Notes under the pieces: generated by a model
What the model saw: the letters and a program-made list of their open reading frames with translations, nothing else
Database searches by the model: none
Told to the model about the DNA's origin: nothing
NCBI GenBank assembly: GCA_019638235.1
Contig: JAHBUE010000001.1
Span: 1,536,492 to 1,600,491, forward strand
DNA: 64,000 nt
Direction: 5' to 3'
DNA from: Cyclobacteriaceae bacterium
GTDB lineage: Bacteria > Bacteroidota > Bacteroidia > Cytophagales > Cyclobacteriaceae
Shown: positions 17,685 to 25,275 of the stretch, piece after piece
How the letters are laid out: each line of letters begins with the position of its first letter
Numbering within the stretch: the stretch's first letter is position 1
Position numbers and translations under genes: made by a program

Positions 17685-18107
17685 TTAACTGGTATGATCG
17701 GCTATAATCACCCATTTCCCGTTGATTTTGCGCCATAATAGGGTGAAATGCCCGGTTGGTTCATCGGAGGTTCGTTTAAGGTGATAGCGCCCAATCATAT
17801 AGGCCGAAGTATCAGAAAGCATTTCGAGCGAAAGAATGGTAAAGGTTAACCTGCCCATAGCTTCGGGTGTGGGATAACCTTTTTTGTAATTCTGTAACGT
17901 GGTTTGCCAGCCGTAGGTAAGGCCGTTCCGCCCGATAAATTTCAGGCTGTCGGACTTCCAGTAGCCTTCCATGAACCCCTCAATGTCGGCACGGTTCCAG
18001 GCTTCCTGCTGGTGTTGCATGACCTCGCGTATGGCCAATAAGTCGTTGTTGGTGTGTTGGGCGAGAAGGGTTACGGGGATTAAGAAGATTAGTATGAGGG
18101 GTTTCAT
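17685..18107 (-). CDS. Secreted NTF2-like (DUF4440/SnoaL-type) protein
   Basis: 140 aa from the ATG at 18105-18107, which places a signal peptide (MKPLILIFLIPVTLLAQ) at the N-terminus; the longer frame to 18182 adds a non-signal extension. The body fits the cone-shaped NTF2/SnoaL fold: an opening helix IREVMQHQQEAWNRADIEGFM, then strands ending in GHFTLLWRKINGKWVIIADHTS. The fold is used both for catalysis and for ligand binding; no catalytic set can be assigned. The gene stands alone. Confidence 0.75.
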   Translation of the reverse strand: MKPLILIFLIPVTLLAQHTNNDLLAIREVMQHQQEAWNRADIEGFMEGYWKSDSLKFIGRNGLTYGWQTTLQNYKKGYPTPEAMGRLTFTILSLEMLSDTSAYMIGRYHLKRTSDEPTGHFTLLWRKINGKWVIIADHTS

Positions 18108-18216
18108 GTTGCTGTACTTTTTTGGCCGGTATAACAAACCATTAACTTCAACCTCTATCATGCTTCGTGTTTCAATTGACATTTCAAAACTGCAACAAGG
18201 TTCTCACATCCAAAGT

Positions 18217-18243
18217 CGTTGCAGGTGAAGAACACCTGCAACG
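18217..18243. repeat. Perfect 27-bp hairpin
   Basis: CGTTGCAGGTG (18217-18227) and CACCTGCAACG (18233-18243) are perfect inverted arms around AAGAA. It lies downstream of the small secreted protein gene at 18309 and has no T-run on either side, so it is more like a dispersed palindrome than a classical terminator. Confidence 0.6.
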
Positions 18244-18308
18244 GCAAAAGTTAGGCAATGTCCAATAGGCTTTAGTTGTAACCAAAGTTAATAATTTTTT
18301 CCTGTTAT

Positions 18309-18533
18309 CTAATTTGCTCTTTTGCTTGCTTTGGCTAAAGTTTCATTTACTTCAAGATACTGTGTGAAGAAATCATTGGCTGAACGTGGCGATTTCCCCC
18401 TTTCAGAACCACGGAACTCCACAGAGGTGATCACTCCCCGGCTGTTGCGTTCGATTGTTCCCAATGTTTCTTTTTGTGAAAAACACAAAAAAGAAACTGC
18501 TGAAAGTGCGATGCAGGTAATGGTCTTTTTCAT
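18309..18533 (-). CDS. Small secreted protein, possibly a gene remnant
   Basis: 74 aa with a clear signal peptide (MKKTITCIALSAVSFLCFSQ) and a mature part of about 54 residues containing SPRSANDFFTQYLEV. I do not recognise the family. The mature sequence reads like the opening of a longer secreted protein, so it may be the remnant of a truncated gene. It starts 6 bp after the end of the lipoprotein gene 18540-18944 and could be the last gene of that small operon. Confidence 0.5.
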   Translation of the reverse strand: MKKTITCIALSAVSFLCFSQKETLGTIERNSRGVITSVEFRGSERGKSPRSANDFFTQYLEVNETLAKASKRAN

Positions 18534-18539
18534 AGAATT

Positions 18540-18944
18540 TTATTTTATGCGTTTGTAGATATATGAAGTATTTATAGCTGGGTATTGAAAATCCATCCTT
18601 AGTTTGTTGAATGAGATAAATTTATATTTATAAGGCTCTGCCACCACTGCGGTGTCGCCAAATGAATCCACAAATATTCCCCCCTTAAAAATAAGGGAGT
18701 CATTAAACCAGTATTTGTACTGGTAAAAAGTTTTTTCATTATATCTATAAATTAATAGTACACTATCGGGAAGATATTCTTCGTATTGCGAAGGATTAGT
18801 TACAACTCCAAAACTATTTTCAACAAGTTCCCATCTGCCTAAGATGGATTTTGTGGGCTCTATATGATCTTCTCCGCAGCGAAAACCTGTGAATACCAGG
18901 CTTAGTGTTAATAAAAGGGGTGTGATTTCTTTCAGGTTTTTCAT
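18540..18944 (-). CDS. Lipoprotein, tandem paralogue 1 (lipocalin-like layout)
   Basis: 134 aa. The N-terminal signal LLTLSLVFTGFRCGED has a lipobox-like Cys. The mature part has SILGRWELVENSFG, EYLPDSVLLIYRYNEKTFY, YWFNDSLIFKG and a final YIYKRIK, consistent with a small beta-barrel seen in Bacteroidota lipocalin-like lipoproteins (inference). It is clearly a tandem copy of the next gene: the first 27 residues are nearly the same, while the middle is diverged. The gap between the two genes is 5 bp. Confidence 0.7.
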   Translation of the reverse strand: MKNLKEITPLLLTLSLVFTGFRCGEDHIEPTKSILGRWELVENSFGVVTNPSQYEEYLPDSVLLIYRYNEKTFYQYKYWFNDSLIFKGGIFVDSFGDTAVVAEPYKYKFISFNKLRMDFQYPAINTSYIYKRIK

Positions 18945-18949
18945 AACAA

Positions 18950-19351
18950 CTATTTTATGCGTTTATAAATAAAATAATTTTGTATAGATGGATCCCGAGC
19001 TTCTAAATGAAACTCATTGTAATTGACAAATTTAAACCGATAGAGAAATTTAAACACAATAGTATCATTATCGTATTGATCAATGAACACAAAGCTCTTA
19101 ACCAGGAGAGAGTCGCTAAACCAATACTTCTGGTAAAAGGAGGTGTTATCTATATAGCTATAAGATATAAGGATACTATCTTGTAAATATTCTTCATATC
19201 CACTGGGCGTAACAGCCCCGAGGTTTGTTCGGGTTATTTCCCATTTACCTAAGATGGTTTTTGCGGGTTCTATATCTTCTCCACAGCGAAAACCTGTGAA
19301 CACCAGGCTTAGTGTTAATAAAAGGGGTGTGATTTCTTTCAGGGTTTTCAT
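18950..19351 (-). CDS. Lipoprotein, tandem paralogue 2
   Basis: 133 aa from the ATG at 19349-19351; the frame is open to 19429, but the paralogue next door and the signal peptide fix this start. The N-terminus MKTLKEITPLLLTLSLVFTG with Cys in FRCGED matches paralogue 1, as do TILGKWEI, EEYLQDSILISYSY, KYWFSDSLL and the C-terminal FIYKRIK. It is the first gene of a probable three-gene unit running to 18309. No function is known. Confidence 0.7.
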   Translation of the reverse strand: MKTLKEITPLLLTLSLVFTGFRCGEDIEPAKTILGKWEITRTNLGAVTPSGYEEYLQDSILISYSYIDNTSFYQKYWFSDSLLVKSFVFIDQYDNDTIVFKFLYRFKFVNYNEFHLEARDPSIQNYFIYKRIK

Positions 19352-19488
19352 AACAGTGTCGTTTGCACGTTTAGACACCTCTTTGGGACAATTAGTTGGA
19401 TAGTTAAAGTTAACCAATTCTACCAACACCTGGCTCCTTTATTTGCCTATTGAGCGTAACCGGGGGAGTTGCCAGTTCTTTCCCAATG

Positions 19489-20214
19489 TCAATATGCCCT
19501 ATCCACACTCCCTGATCCGTAAACCTTTTTTGTAGCGTTTTTGGTGTTGCCTTTGTGTTTTACCGAGCCGCTGCCCACTACGGTAGCGTTTATGGTATCG
19601 GTTACGTTAAGCTCGGCAAGTCCGGAGCCACTTACTTTTATAACAGCTTTTTCGAGCGGGCAATTAAACGCATTGATGCTTCCGCTTCCGCTCACTACGC
19701 CTTGCAGGTTTGAAGCATAACCTTTAATGCCCATTTTTCCGGAGCCGCTCACTTCGGCATTGATTACATCGCCTTTAATGTCTAAGTCCATACTGCCCGA
19801 ACCGCCAATGGAAAGGTTAAGATGAGGCGCGGCCAATGAATTGTCAGAAATAATTTTGCCCGAACCGTTCACTTGCAGGTCGGTAACATTTTTTACGCTC
19901 ACATACAGCTTCATGGTAGGGTTGAGCTTAATGTCGTCAATCTTTGCCCAGATACTCTTGTTGGTATTTTCGGGCTTGCGCTCCACGTTTATCATCAGCA
20001 CACCATTTTCTACTGATATAGTGGTGAGTTCATAAATTTCGGTAAGGGCTTCCACGCTTACTTCCTGCTTGTTGGTTTGCTTCAGGTAAACGGCATAGCC
20101 GGAGTTGTTGTAGATGGCCTTGAATTCGGGTAACTCTACTGGTTTTTTGGTAACCTGTGCCAACGAACAGAAGGAGACGGCTAACAGAAGTGCGGATGCG
20201 AAGAATGTTTTCAT
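19489..20214 (-). CDS. DUF2807 head-GIN domain secreted protein
   Basis: 241 aa with a signal peptide (about 1-19, ending SLAQ). The body has the DUF2807 pattern: an N-terminal strand region (VELPEFKAIYNNSGYAVYL) followed by repeated G-S-G-S turns (VNGSGKI, IGGSGSM, VSGSGKM, VSGSGSI, VSGSGLA, VGSGSV, YGSGSV) about 20 residues apart. That periodicity predicts a right-handed beta-helix. Proteins of this family are periplasmic or surface-exposed in Bacteroidota; a role in adhesion has been proposed from the fold only. Confidence 0.85.
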   Translation of the reverse strand: MKTFFASALLLAVSFCSLAQVTKKPVELPEFKAIYNNSGYAVYLKQTNKQEVSVEALTEIYELTTISVENGVLMINVERKPENTNKSIWAKIDDIKLNPTMKLYVSVKNVTDLQVNGSGKIISDNSLAAPHLNLSIGGSGSMDLDIKGDVINAEVSGSGKMGIKGYASNLQGVVSGSGSINAFNCPLEKAVIKVSGSGLAELNVTDTINATVVGSGSVKHKGNTKNATKKVYGSGSVDRAY

Positions 20215-20321
20215 GGTGTTATAGTTTGGTTATAGTTTACAAGTTATGGTATTACCCGGCCATTAAAATAACCGAATAATTGCTACGGATAAAACTGCTT
20301 ACCGACCAATTTGTAGGGCTA

Positions 20322-20426
20322 TCAGCGTTTTTTGCGAAAAATCGCCATAAAAACGAGGATAAAAATAATGCCCCCGATACAAAGCACCAGCAATACTTCC
20401 GGGGTTATTTGTTTTACAGCATGCAT
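20322..20426 (-). CDS. 34-aa single-pass membrane protein
   Basis: A short gene found by reading the sequence: ATG at 20424-20426, TGA at 20322-20324. It begins MHAVKQITPEV, has one hydrophobic helix (about 12-29) and ends in RKKR, a positive cytoplasmic end. Its start lies 9 bp beyond the stop of the HhH-barrel gene, which suggests coupled translation. The clean membrane-helix composition argues for a real gene. No family is recognised. Confidence 0.5.
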   Translation of the reverse strand: MHAVKQITPEVLLVLCIGGIIFILVFMAIFRKKR

Positions 20427-20435
20427 ACTATCAGG

Positions 20436-22493
20436 TTAAATCCTGTAACGTAGCTGCAATTTAATATCATTTCGCATATCTGACTCAATCGTATCCACAC
20501 CATTGCCAATTTCTTCGCGGTCGGTATAGCGTATGTGCGCATACCTGACCCAGCACGTGAGTTTTTTATTAACGTCATATTGAACCAGCACATAATTGCG
20601 GATGCCTGTACCCGATAAAGCCGGCATGGAAAAAGCCAGCCACACATCGCGCTCAAAAATATATTGACGGTTATCGTAATCATCTGTATCAAAAAGCGCG
20701 TAGCGTGCAGTAAAGGATAATTTATTTATGTTGAGGCTTACATCCTGAAGGAGCACCATGCCCTGTGTGGTTACACCACCATGCGAATAGCTGCTGAATT
20801 GCGCACGGGTTTTTAATCGCAGTATACGGTTTGCCGAGTAGTCGCAGGCAATCCAGTAATTTCTTTTTATGCCGTTTTCGGATAAGTAAAGATTGCTTTC
20901 ATTGGCTGACAGGTTTCTTGATTTTGACTCTTCCCTTGCCTGAACAAAAAGTAAAATATTTCGCGAAGGCTGATAATTGAACCGCACTAAAAACTCGTGC
21001 CCTTCAGAAGGTCGGTAGTTGCGGTACTGCAACCAGGGAAACCGGAAAAAATCCATATACCCGGCCAGGCTGTATTTCCTGCTCCAGCGATACCGCCATC
21101 CCCAATACATGCCGCGTTCGTTTCGTGGCACCGAACTTTCCGCGAAAGCGTTTGAATACAGGCTTTGAAAATTGCGTTGATAGTTGCGGTAATGAAGCGC
21201 TACATCAAATTGTGGCGTGAGGCTTCCCAACAGTCCGCCCGTAATACCAGCCCCGCCATCAATTGTTTTTGCTGCTTCGGCAAAGAACGTGAAGTTGTAG
21301 CGCGAGTAATTCATGTACGCCCCGGTGTTAACAAGCCTGTCGCCTGAAAAGACAAACTGATTATACGGTTGTGGTGTGCGGTTTACGGGCATATCATACG
21401 CAAGCCGATGATAGATAAGCCCAACATCAAAAAAAGATTTTTTGTAATGCAGCACTACGCCTTGCTGACTTTCGCCAAGCGCTTTTCTGCGATTGAGTTC
21501 TGTGGTGTTCCTGTGAAACCCCGTTGTTTGAAATGCCGAAGCAAACGACAGGTCGGTTGTATCTGCATTAACGGAAGCATCGCGATAAGCGCGTGAATAA
21601 AACCCGGATATGTTTACGTTAGGAAGAATTTCGTACGTTAGTCCTGCGCCTCGTAAATATCCGGTTTCGTTTATTGATGTGTAGGGTGTAAACCCCAGGT
21701 TGCTTCTGCGAATGGTAGTGATGGTTTCAGCGCCTTTGCCAAACCCGAAGTTTCCGCCTAATATCAAACCCTGCCCGAATTGTGCCTGGTAATCGCCCAG
21801 TATAAGATTTTTGATTTTGCCCTTATTCAACACTTGTGCATGAATGGAAGTAAAATCGGCACCGTAATATTTCGTTGACGGACTCCATTGCAATGTTTCG
21901 CCAGCATCTTTTTCGGCAGTAAATCCAAAACTGTAATCGCCCGGCCTGCTTGAGCGGAAGCGCATATATAGTTTGTGTTCATCGCCTTTGAATTGTTGTT
22001 CTGGCGAAACCCGGTCGGTAAATCCGCGTTTTGTTTCAAGTGTATTTTCGTACCGCAGCAACACGTAATGACTGCCATCTTCAATAGCTCTGCGAATAGC
22101 GGAGCCGCTTAGTTTTTGGGTAAGGTCATCAACTGTAAAAAAATGTACCACCCGATTAATGGTTTGCAAATCAAAACCCGGTATGGCCTGGAGTTCATAT
22201 ACCGAAATAAAAGCGCCATGCTCTGTTCTGTATTTCAATATATTCTGAACCTGTTCTTCTGTAAGAATATTAAGAAAGCGAAGTTCTTCAGCGCCAATTG
22301 TGTTAAGGTTTAGTGGATTGGCAAGAAGCAAGGCCAGGTTTTCATACAAGTCTTCATAATTCAAATCTAAATCCTGGAAGCCGAACAGTTCATCCGCCAG
22401 TCGTTCCAGGTCAATTTCCTTGCGCGGATATTCTTGCGCAAGCGATGGCACACCGGCAACCAATAGAAGCAATATGGCTGCGCACTTCTTCAT
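20436..22493 (-). CDS. Helix-hairpin-helix plus outer-membrane beta-barrel protein
   Basis: 685 aa with a signal peptide (about 1-19). Residues about 55-120 carry ComEA-type helix-hairpin-helix segments (PLNLNTIGAEELRFLNILTEEQ, then ISVYELQAIPGFDLQTINRVV). The rest, from about 140, is alternating aromatic beta-strand sequence ending in LQLRYRI, as in an outer-membrane barrel. This HhH-barrel architecture recurs in Bacteroidota and its function is not established. The 5' end overlaps the PorV/PorQ-like gene by 4 bp (ATGA), and a 34-aa membrane protein follows. Confidence 0.8.
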   Translation of the reverse strand: MKKCAAILLLLVAGVPSLAQEYPRKEIDLERLADELFGFQDLDLNYEDLYENLALLLANPLNLNTIGAEELRFLNILTEEQVQNILKYRTEHGAFISVYELQAIPGFDLQTINRVVHFFTVDDLTQKLSGSAIRRAIEDGSHYVLLRYENTLETKRGFTDRVSPEQQFKGDEHKLYMRFRSSRPGDYSFGFTAEKDAGETLQWSPSTKYYGADFTSIHAQVLNKGKIKNLILGDYQAQFGQGLILGGNFGFGKGAETITTIRRSNLGFTPYTSINETGYLRGAGLTYEILPNVNISGFYSRAYRDASVNADTTDLSFASAFQTTGFHRNTTELNRRKALGESQQGVVLHYKKSFFDVGLIYHRLAYDMPVNRTPQPYNQFVFSGDRLVNTGAYMNYSRYNFTFFAEAAKTIDGGAGITGGLLGSLTPQFDVALHYRNYQRNFQSLYSNAFAESSVPRNERGMYWGWRYRWSRKYSLAGYMDFFRFPWLQYRNYRPSEGHEFLVRFNYQPSRNILLFVQAREESKSRNLSANESNLYLSENGIKRNYWIACDYSANRILRLKTRAQFSSYSHGGVTTQGMVLLQDVSLNINKLSFTARYALFDTDDYDNRQYIFERDVWLAFSMPALSGTGIRNYVLVQYDVNKKLTCWVRYAHIRYTDREEIGNGVDTIESDMRNDIKLQLRYRI

Positions 22494-23326
22494 CGGGTGA
22501 AAAAGTAATTAACTGAAGTTTGATGGCTAAGGTTAAGCTGAACGGTATGCTGTATGGCGTAGTCGATTGCTAACTTGGTGGTTTTAAACCCCAGGCCAAA
22601 AAAGATAGTATTCGGCTCAAGGTTGTACCCGGTTCGGGCACAGAATTTTTTATGAAAGGAATATTCCACACCGGTTTTCCAGTTGGCTTTTGCGTCAAGG
22701 TCTTTTTCAATTTCGGTGGCAATGATTACGTTCTTTCCGGGTTTAAAACTTAATCCTGCCGTAAGCAACGTAGGTATGCGGTCGCCATCTTTTGAAATTT
22801 TAGGTTGGTTAATGTTGGTGATGTACGCGCCAACAGAAAGTTGCTGAGTAATTTCTGCAATACCTCCAAAGCCAATGCTAACAACACCTGACCTTCCGAA
22901 ACCTTCTGCATTATACTGGATGTAATTGATTTTAACACCCAGCGCTGCAAGACCAAACTGGTTGCTGAACCCGGCAGATAACACACCTTCGTTATACAGA
23001 TTATCGCCAAAACGAAATACGCCTCCACTAATTACTCCAATGCTTGTGGGCAATGCCAATGCAGCCGCTGCCCGATTTCCTCCGGGCAACGCGGGGCGCA
23101 GATCATAAGCGAAACCAGCCGAGTGCTCTTCAATTTTGGCAGCACCGGCAATGTTGTTGAAGATACTCCACGAGTCGAACAGCGCGGCCGAGGTGTAGCC
23201 CATGCCGTTTGCCCTTGCGCCCATCAGGGTAGAAACGCTTTGCGAATGGGCGTAATTGAAAATGAGGATGAGTGCAAGTACGAGCGGGAGCTTTATGTAT
23301 AGGCTTTTTTGTGTTGCCATAGGCAT
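22490..23326 (-). CDS. PorV/PorQ-like outer membrane protein
   Basis: 278 aa with a signal peptide ending about residue 28 (YAHSQ). The mature start, VSTLMGARANGMGYTSAALFDSWSIFNNIAG, is the typical opening of PorV/PorQ-family barrels (FadL-like). Further strands such as AALGVKINYIQYNAEGFG and LAIDYAIQHTVQLNLSHQTS support a 14-stranded barrel. PorV and PorQ serve the type IX secretion system, but many paralogues have other roles. The gene starts the trio 23326-20322. Its start lies 21 bp from the divergent MORN gene. Confidence 0.75.
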   Translation of the reverse strand: MPMATQKSLYIKLPLVLALILIFNYAHSQSVSTLMGARANGMGYTSAALFDSWSIFNNIAGAAKIEEHSAGFAYDLRPALPGGNRAAAALALPTSIGVISGGVFRFGDNLYNEGVLSAGFSNQFGLAALGVKINYIQYNAEGFGRSGVVSIGFGGIAEITQQLSVGAYITNINQPKISKDGDRIPTLLTAGLSFKPGKNVIIATEIEKDLDAKANWKTGVEYSFHKKFCARTGYNLEPNTIFFGLGFKTTKLAIDYAIQHTVQLNLSHQTSVNYFFTR

Positions 23327-23347
23327 TACTTTGTCATAATTTAGCGT

Positions 23348-23974
23348 ATGCGCAAATATTATGCAACTATACTCTTAGCAACGCTTAGTTTTTTAATCGC
23401 TTCAGTATATGCCCAGGACACGGTGCAGGATTATTATCCTACCGGGCAACTACGTGCTACGGGCGTTATTGACAGGGAATATAAAACCGGTAAGTGGTTG
23501 TATTACTACCCGACAGGCGAACTGAATGCGGTTGAGCATTTTGAAAAGGGGAAGTTGCATGGTGAGGTTGTGTATCACTACCGCAATGGGCAATTGGAAG
23601 GAAAGGAATCCTGGTATAAAGGTGTACTACATGACTCTGCATTTTATTACCATGAAAACGGTAACGTATATCGCTATGGTATTTATAAGTATGGTGTGTA
23701 CGATGGCTTGTGGCGTTATTATTACTCTAATAGCAACCCCGACCGGCAAATCAGTTATGCAAACGGTCTGCCCGATGGAGAAATGTTGCAGTATAATGAA
23801 ACGGGTGTAGTGATTCAGCATGGGTATTACCGTAATGGCAAAGAGCATGGCGAATGGAAATTTTTTGACGACAATGGACGCCTTACCTTTTCGGGATTTT
23901 ATGGAGACGGAGAACGGGTAGGGGAATGGTTTCAGTATGATAAGAAAGGGAACAGGAAGCGATGGAAGTATTAA
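23348..23974 (+). CDS. Secreted MORN-repeat protein (YwqK-like)
   Basis: 208 aa with a signal peptide (about 1-22, ending VYAQ). At least seven MORN-type repeats follow, with Y-x-x-G-x-L and G-x-W-x-x-Y units, for example YYPTGQLRATG, KTGKWLYYYPTGEL, YRNGQLEGKESWYKG and GKEHGEWKFFDDNGRL. Relatives are annotated as YwqK-family antitoxins, but a secreted protein without a toxin partner is unlikely to be one. The gene ends exactly where the convergent gene ends (23974/23975). Confidence 0.8.
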   Translation: MRKYYATILLATLSFLIASVYAQDTVQDYYPTGQLRATGVIDREYKTGKWLYYYPTGELNAVEHFEKGKLHGEVVYHYRNGQLEGKESWYKGVLHDSAFYYHENGNVYRYGIYKYGVYDGLWRYYYSNSNPDRQISYANGLPDGEMLQYNETGVVIQHGYYRNGKEHGEWKFFDDNGRLTFSGFYGDGERVGEWFQYDKKGNRKRWKY

Positions 23975-25240
23975 TCATCGTAATGTATAACCAACCATCA
24001 GGTAAAAGCTATTGCGGATGCTGCTCAAAGAAATATAGTTTGACATGCCATTAGCACGTTCATACCGGATTTCGCCTGTAAACTTATTTTGAGTTAAACC
24101 CAATCCGAATATGTAACCTTGCTCGTATTTTCGCACTTCGCCAATTGCAGGGGTCTTTGTAGTGGTTTCCGCATCATGAAAAAATGTAGTTGTTATGCGT
24201 TGGTTGTTATTTTCTTTTATAGCATACCCGTTGGCCATTCCAAAATTGATAAAGGCAGCTTTGTTATTTTTCGAGAAGATTCGGTAGCGAGCCATGTTAG
24301 TGAGTTTCAGATATGAGTACCCGATGGTTATACTACTCTTGGAATATAGGTAGGGATTCTCCGGCTCCTCATGTTTTCCGGTAAAATTGTACGATGCAAA
24401 ACATAGTTCATTGTTGATGGACCATTTGCCCCGGTTTCTTGGGAGTATTATGTCAAAGAAAAGCCCCGCTGTAAAGTTAGTTGTTGTGTTGTATTCAGCA
24501 TTTACAACTTGTGTGTGACTTTTACCTTTAAAATTTACTGCATTGAGTGAAAGCCCCGCTAATGCACCAATGTTAATCTTAATCCTTTCTTGTTTCTTTT
24601 GATACGAACTTTCAACACCAACACATTCATAATATGTGTTGAATAGCTTTACTAAGCTTTTTTCAGTGTAGGGCGAATTTTCTATTTTGGTTTTAATGGA
24701 TGAGCAATTATCAAGATAAAGTATAAGTCGCCCGACATACCTTTTGTTTTCCGTAATCAGGGACTTTCCTTCTTCTCCGGCCAGGTACTTTTTATATACA
24801 AGAAGTTCAAGGGTTGAGTTTTCCCTTATATAAAAGTTGTCGTTTCCGACAGTGTTCTTGTTGTAGTAAAGGCTTTTTGCACCTTCTGTTAAAACCTGTA
24901 TAAATACGGTGTCTTTTATGATATTCGGGGTAGAACCATTTTCCAGCAGACCTACATAAGTCGGACTTATTTCAGAATCTACAATTGCGCCAAGGTATCG
25001 TTCATGGCTCACTTCAAATCCGGAGATTTCAAGTGGCTTGTAAGTAATCTCCTCTGATGAATTTTCTTTTTTAAAGGAAATGACTTTAGGGTTCTTTTCC
25101 CAATTCCGGTAATCAATATGCCCTGACAGGGTATCGTTTTGCAGGGTTATTATTTTCCCGGGTAGATAGTTTTTTTGCGAATAGGCAACTAAGGAAATAA
25201 ACACGCTGCCCAACAATAGAAAGTGCTTAACGGGTTTCAT
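23975..25240 (-). CDS. Secreted protein with C-terminal beta-barrel, unknown function
   Basis: 421 aa with a signal peptide (about 1-21, ending AYSQ). The N-terminal half opens with YLPGKIITLQNDTLSGHIDYRNWEKNPKVISFK, a pattern I associate with a widespread uncharacterised Bacteroidota family. The C-terminal half, from about 220 (INIGALAGLSLNAVNF), reads as porin-like beta-strands ending in FYLMVGYTLR. It is probably an outer-membrane protein. It converges on the MORN gene with no bases between stops. Confidence 0.65.
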   Translation of the reverse strand: MKPVKHFLLLGSVFISLVAYSQKNYLPGKIITLQNDTLSGHIDYRNWEKNPKVISFKKENSSEEITYKPLEISGFEVSHERYLGAIVDSEISPTYVGLLENGSTPNIIKDTVFIQVLTEGAKSLYYNKNTVGNDNFYIRENSTLELLVYKKYLAGEEGKSLITENKRYVGRLILYLDNCSSIKTKIENSPYTEKSLVKLFNTYYECVGVESSYQKKQERIKINIGALAGLSLNAVNFKGKSHTQVVNAEYNTTTNFTAGLFFDIILPRNRGKWSINNELCFASYNFTGKHEEPENPYLYSKSSITIGYSYLKLTNMARYRIFSKNNKAAFINFGMANGYAIKENNNQRITTTFFHDAETTTKTPAIGEVRKYEQGYIFGLGLTQNKFTGEIRYERANGMSNYISLSSIRNSFYLMVGYTLR

Positions 25241-25275
25241 TTATACTTTTTGTTATCGTGCAAGTATAAAAAAAA

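Noticed and set aside
18217..18256. Possible integron attC site (hairpin plus GTTAGGC)
   Set aside because: No matching RYYYAAC box lies on the other side, there is no integrase in view, and the nearby genes share one strand with short gaps as in an ordinary operon.
23348..23974. Toxin-antitoxin pair with the MORN (YwqK-like) protein as antitoxin
   Set aside because: The protein has a secretion signal and no toxin gene is adjacent; the name comes from family annotation only.
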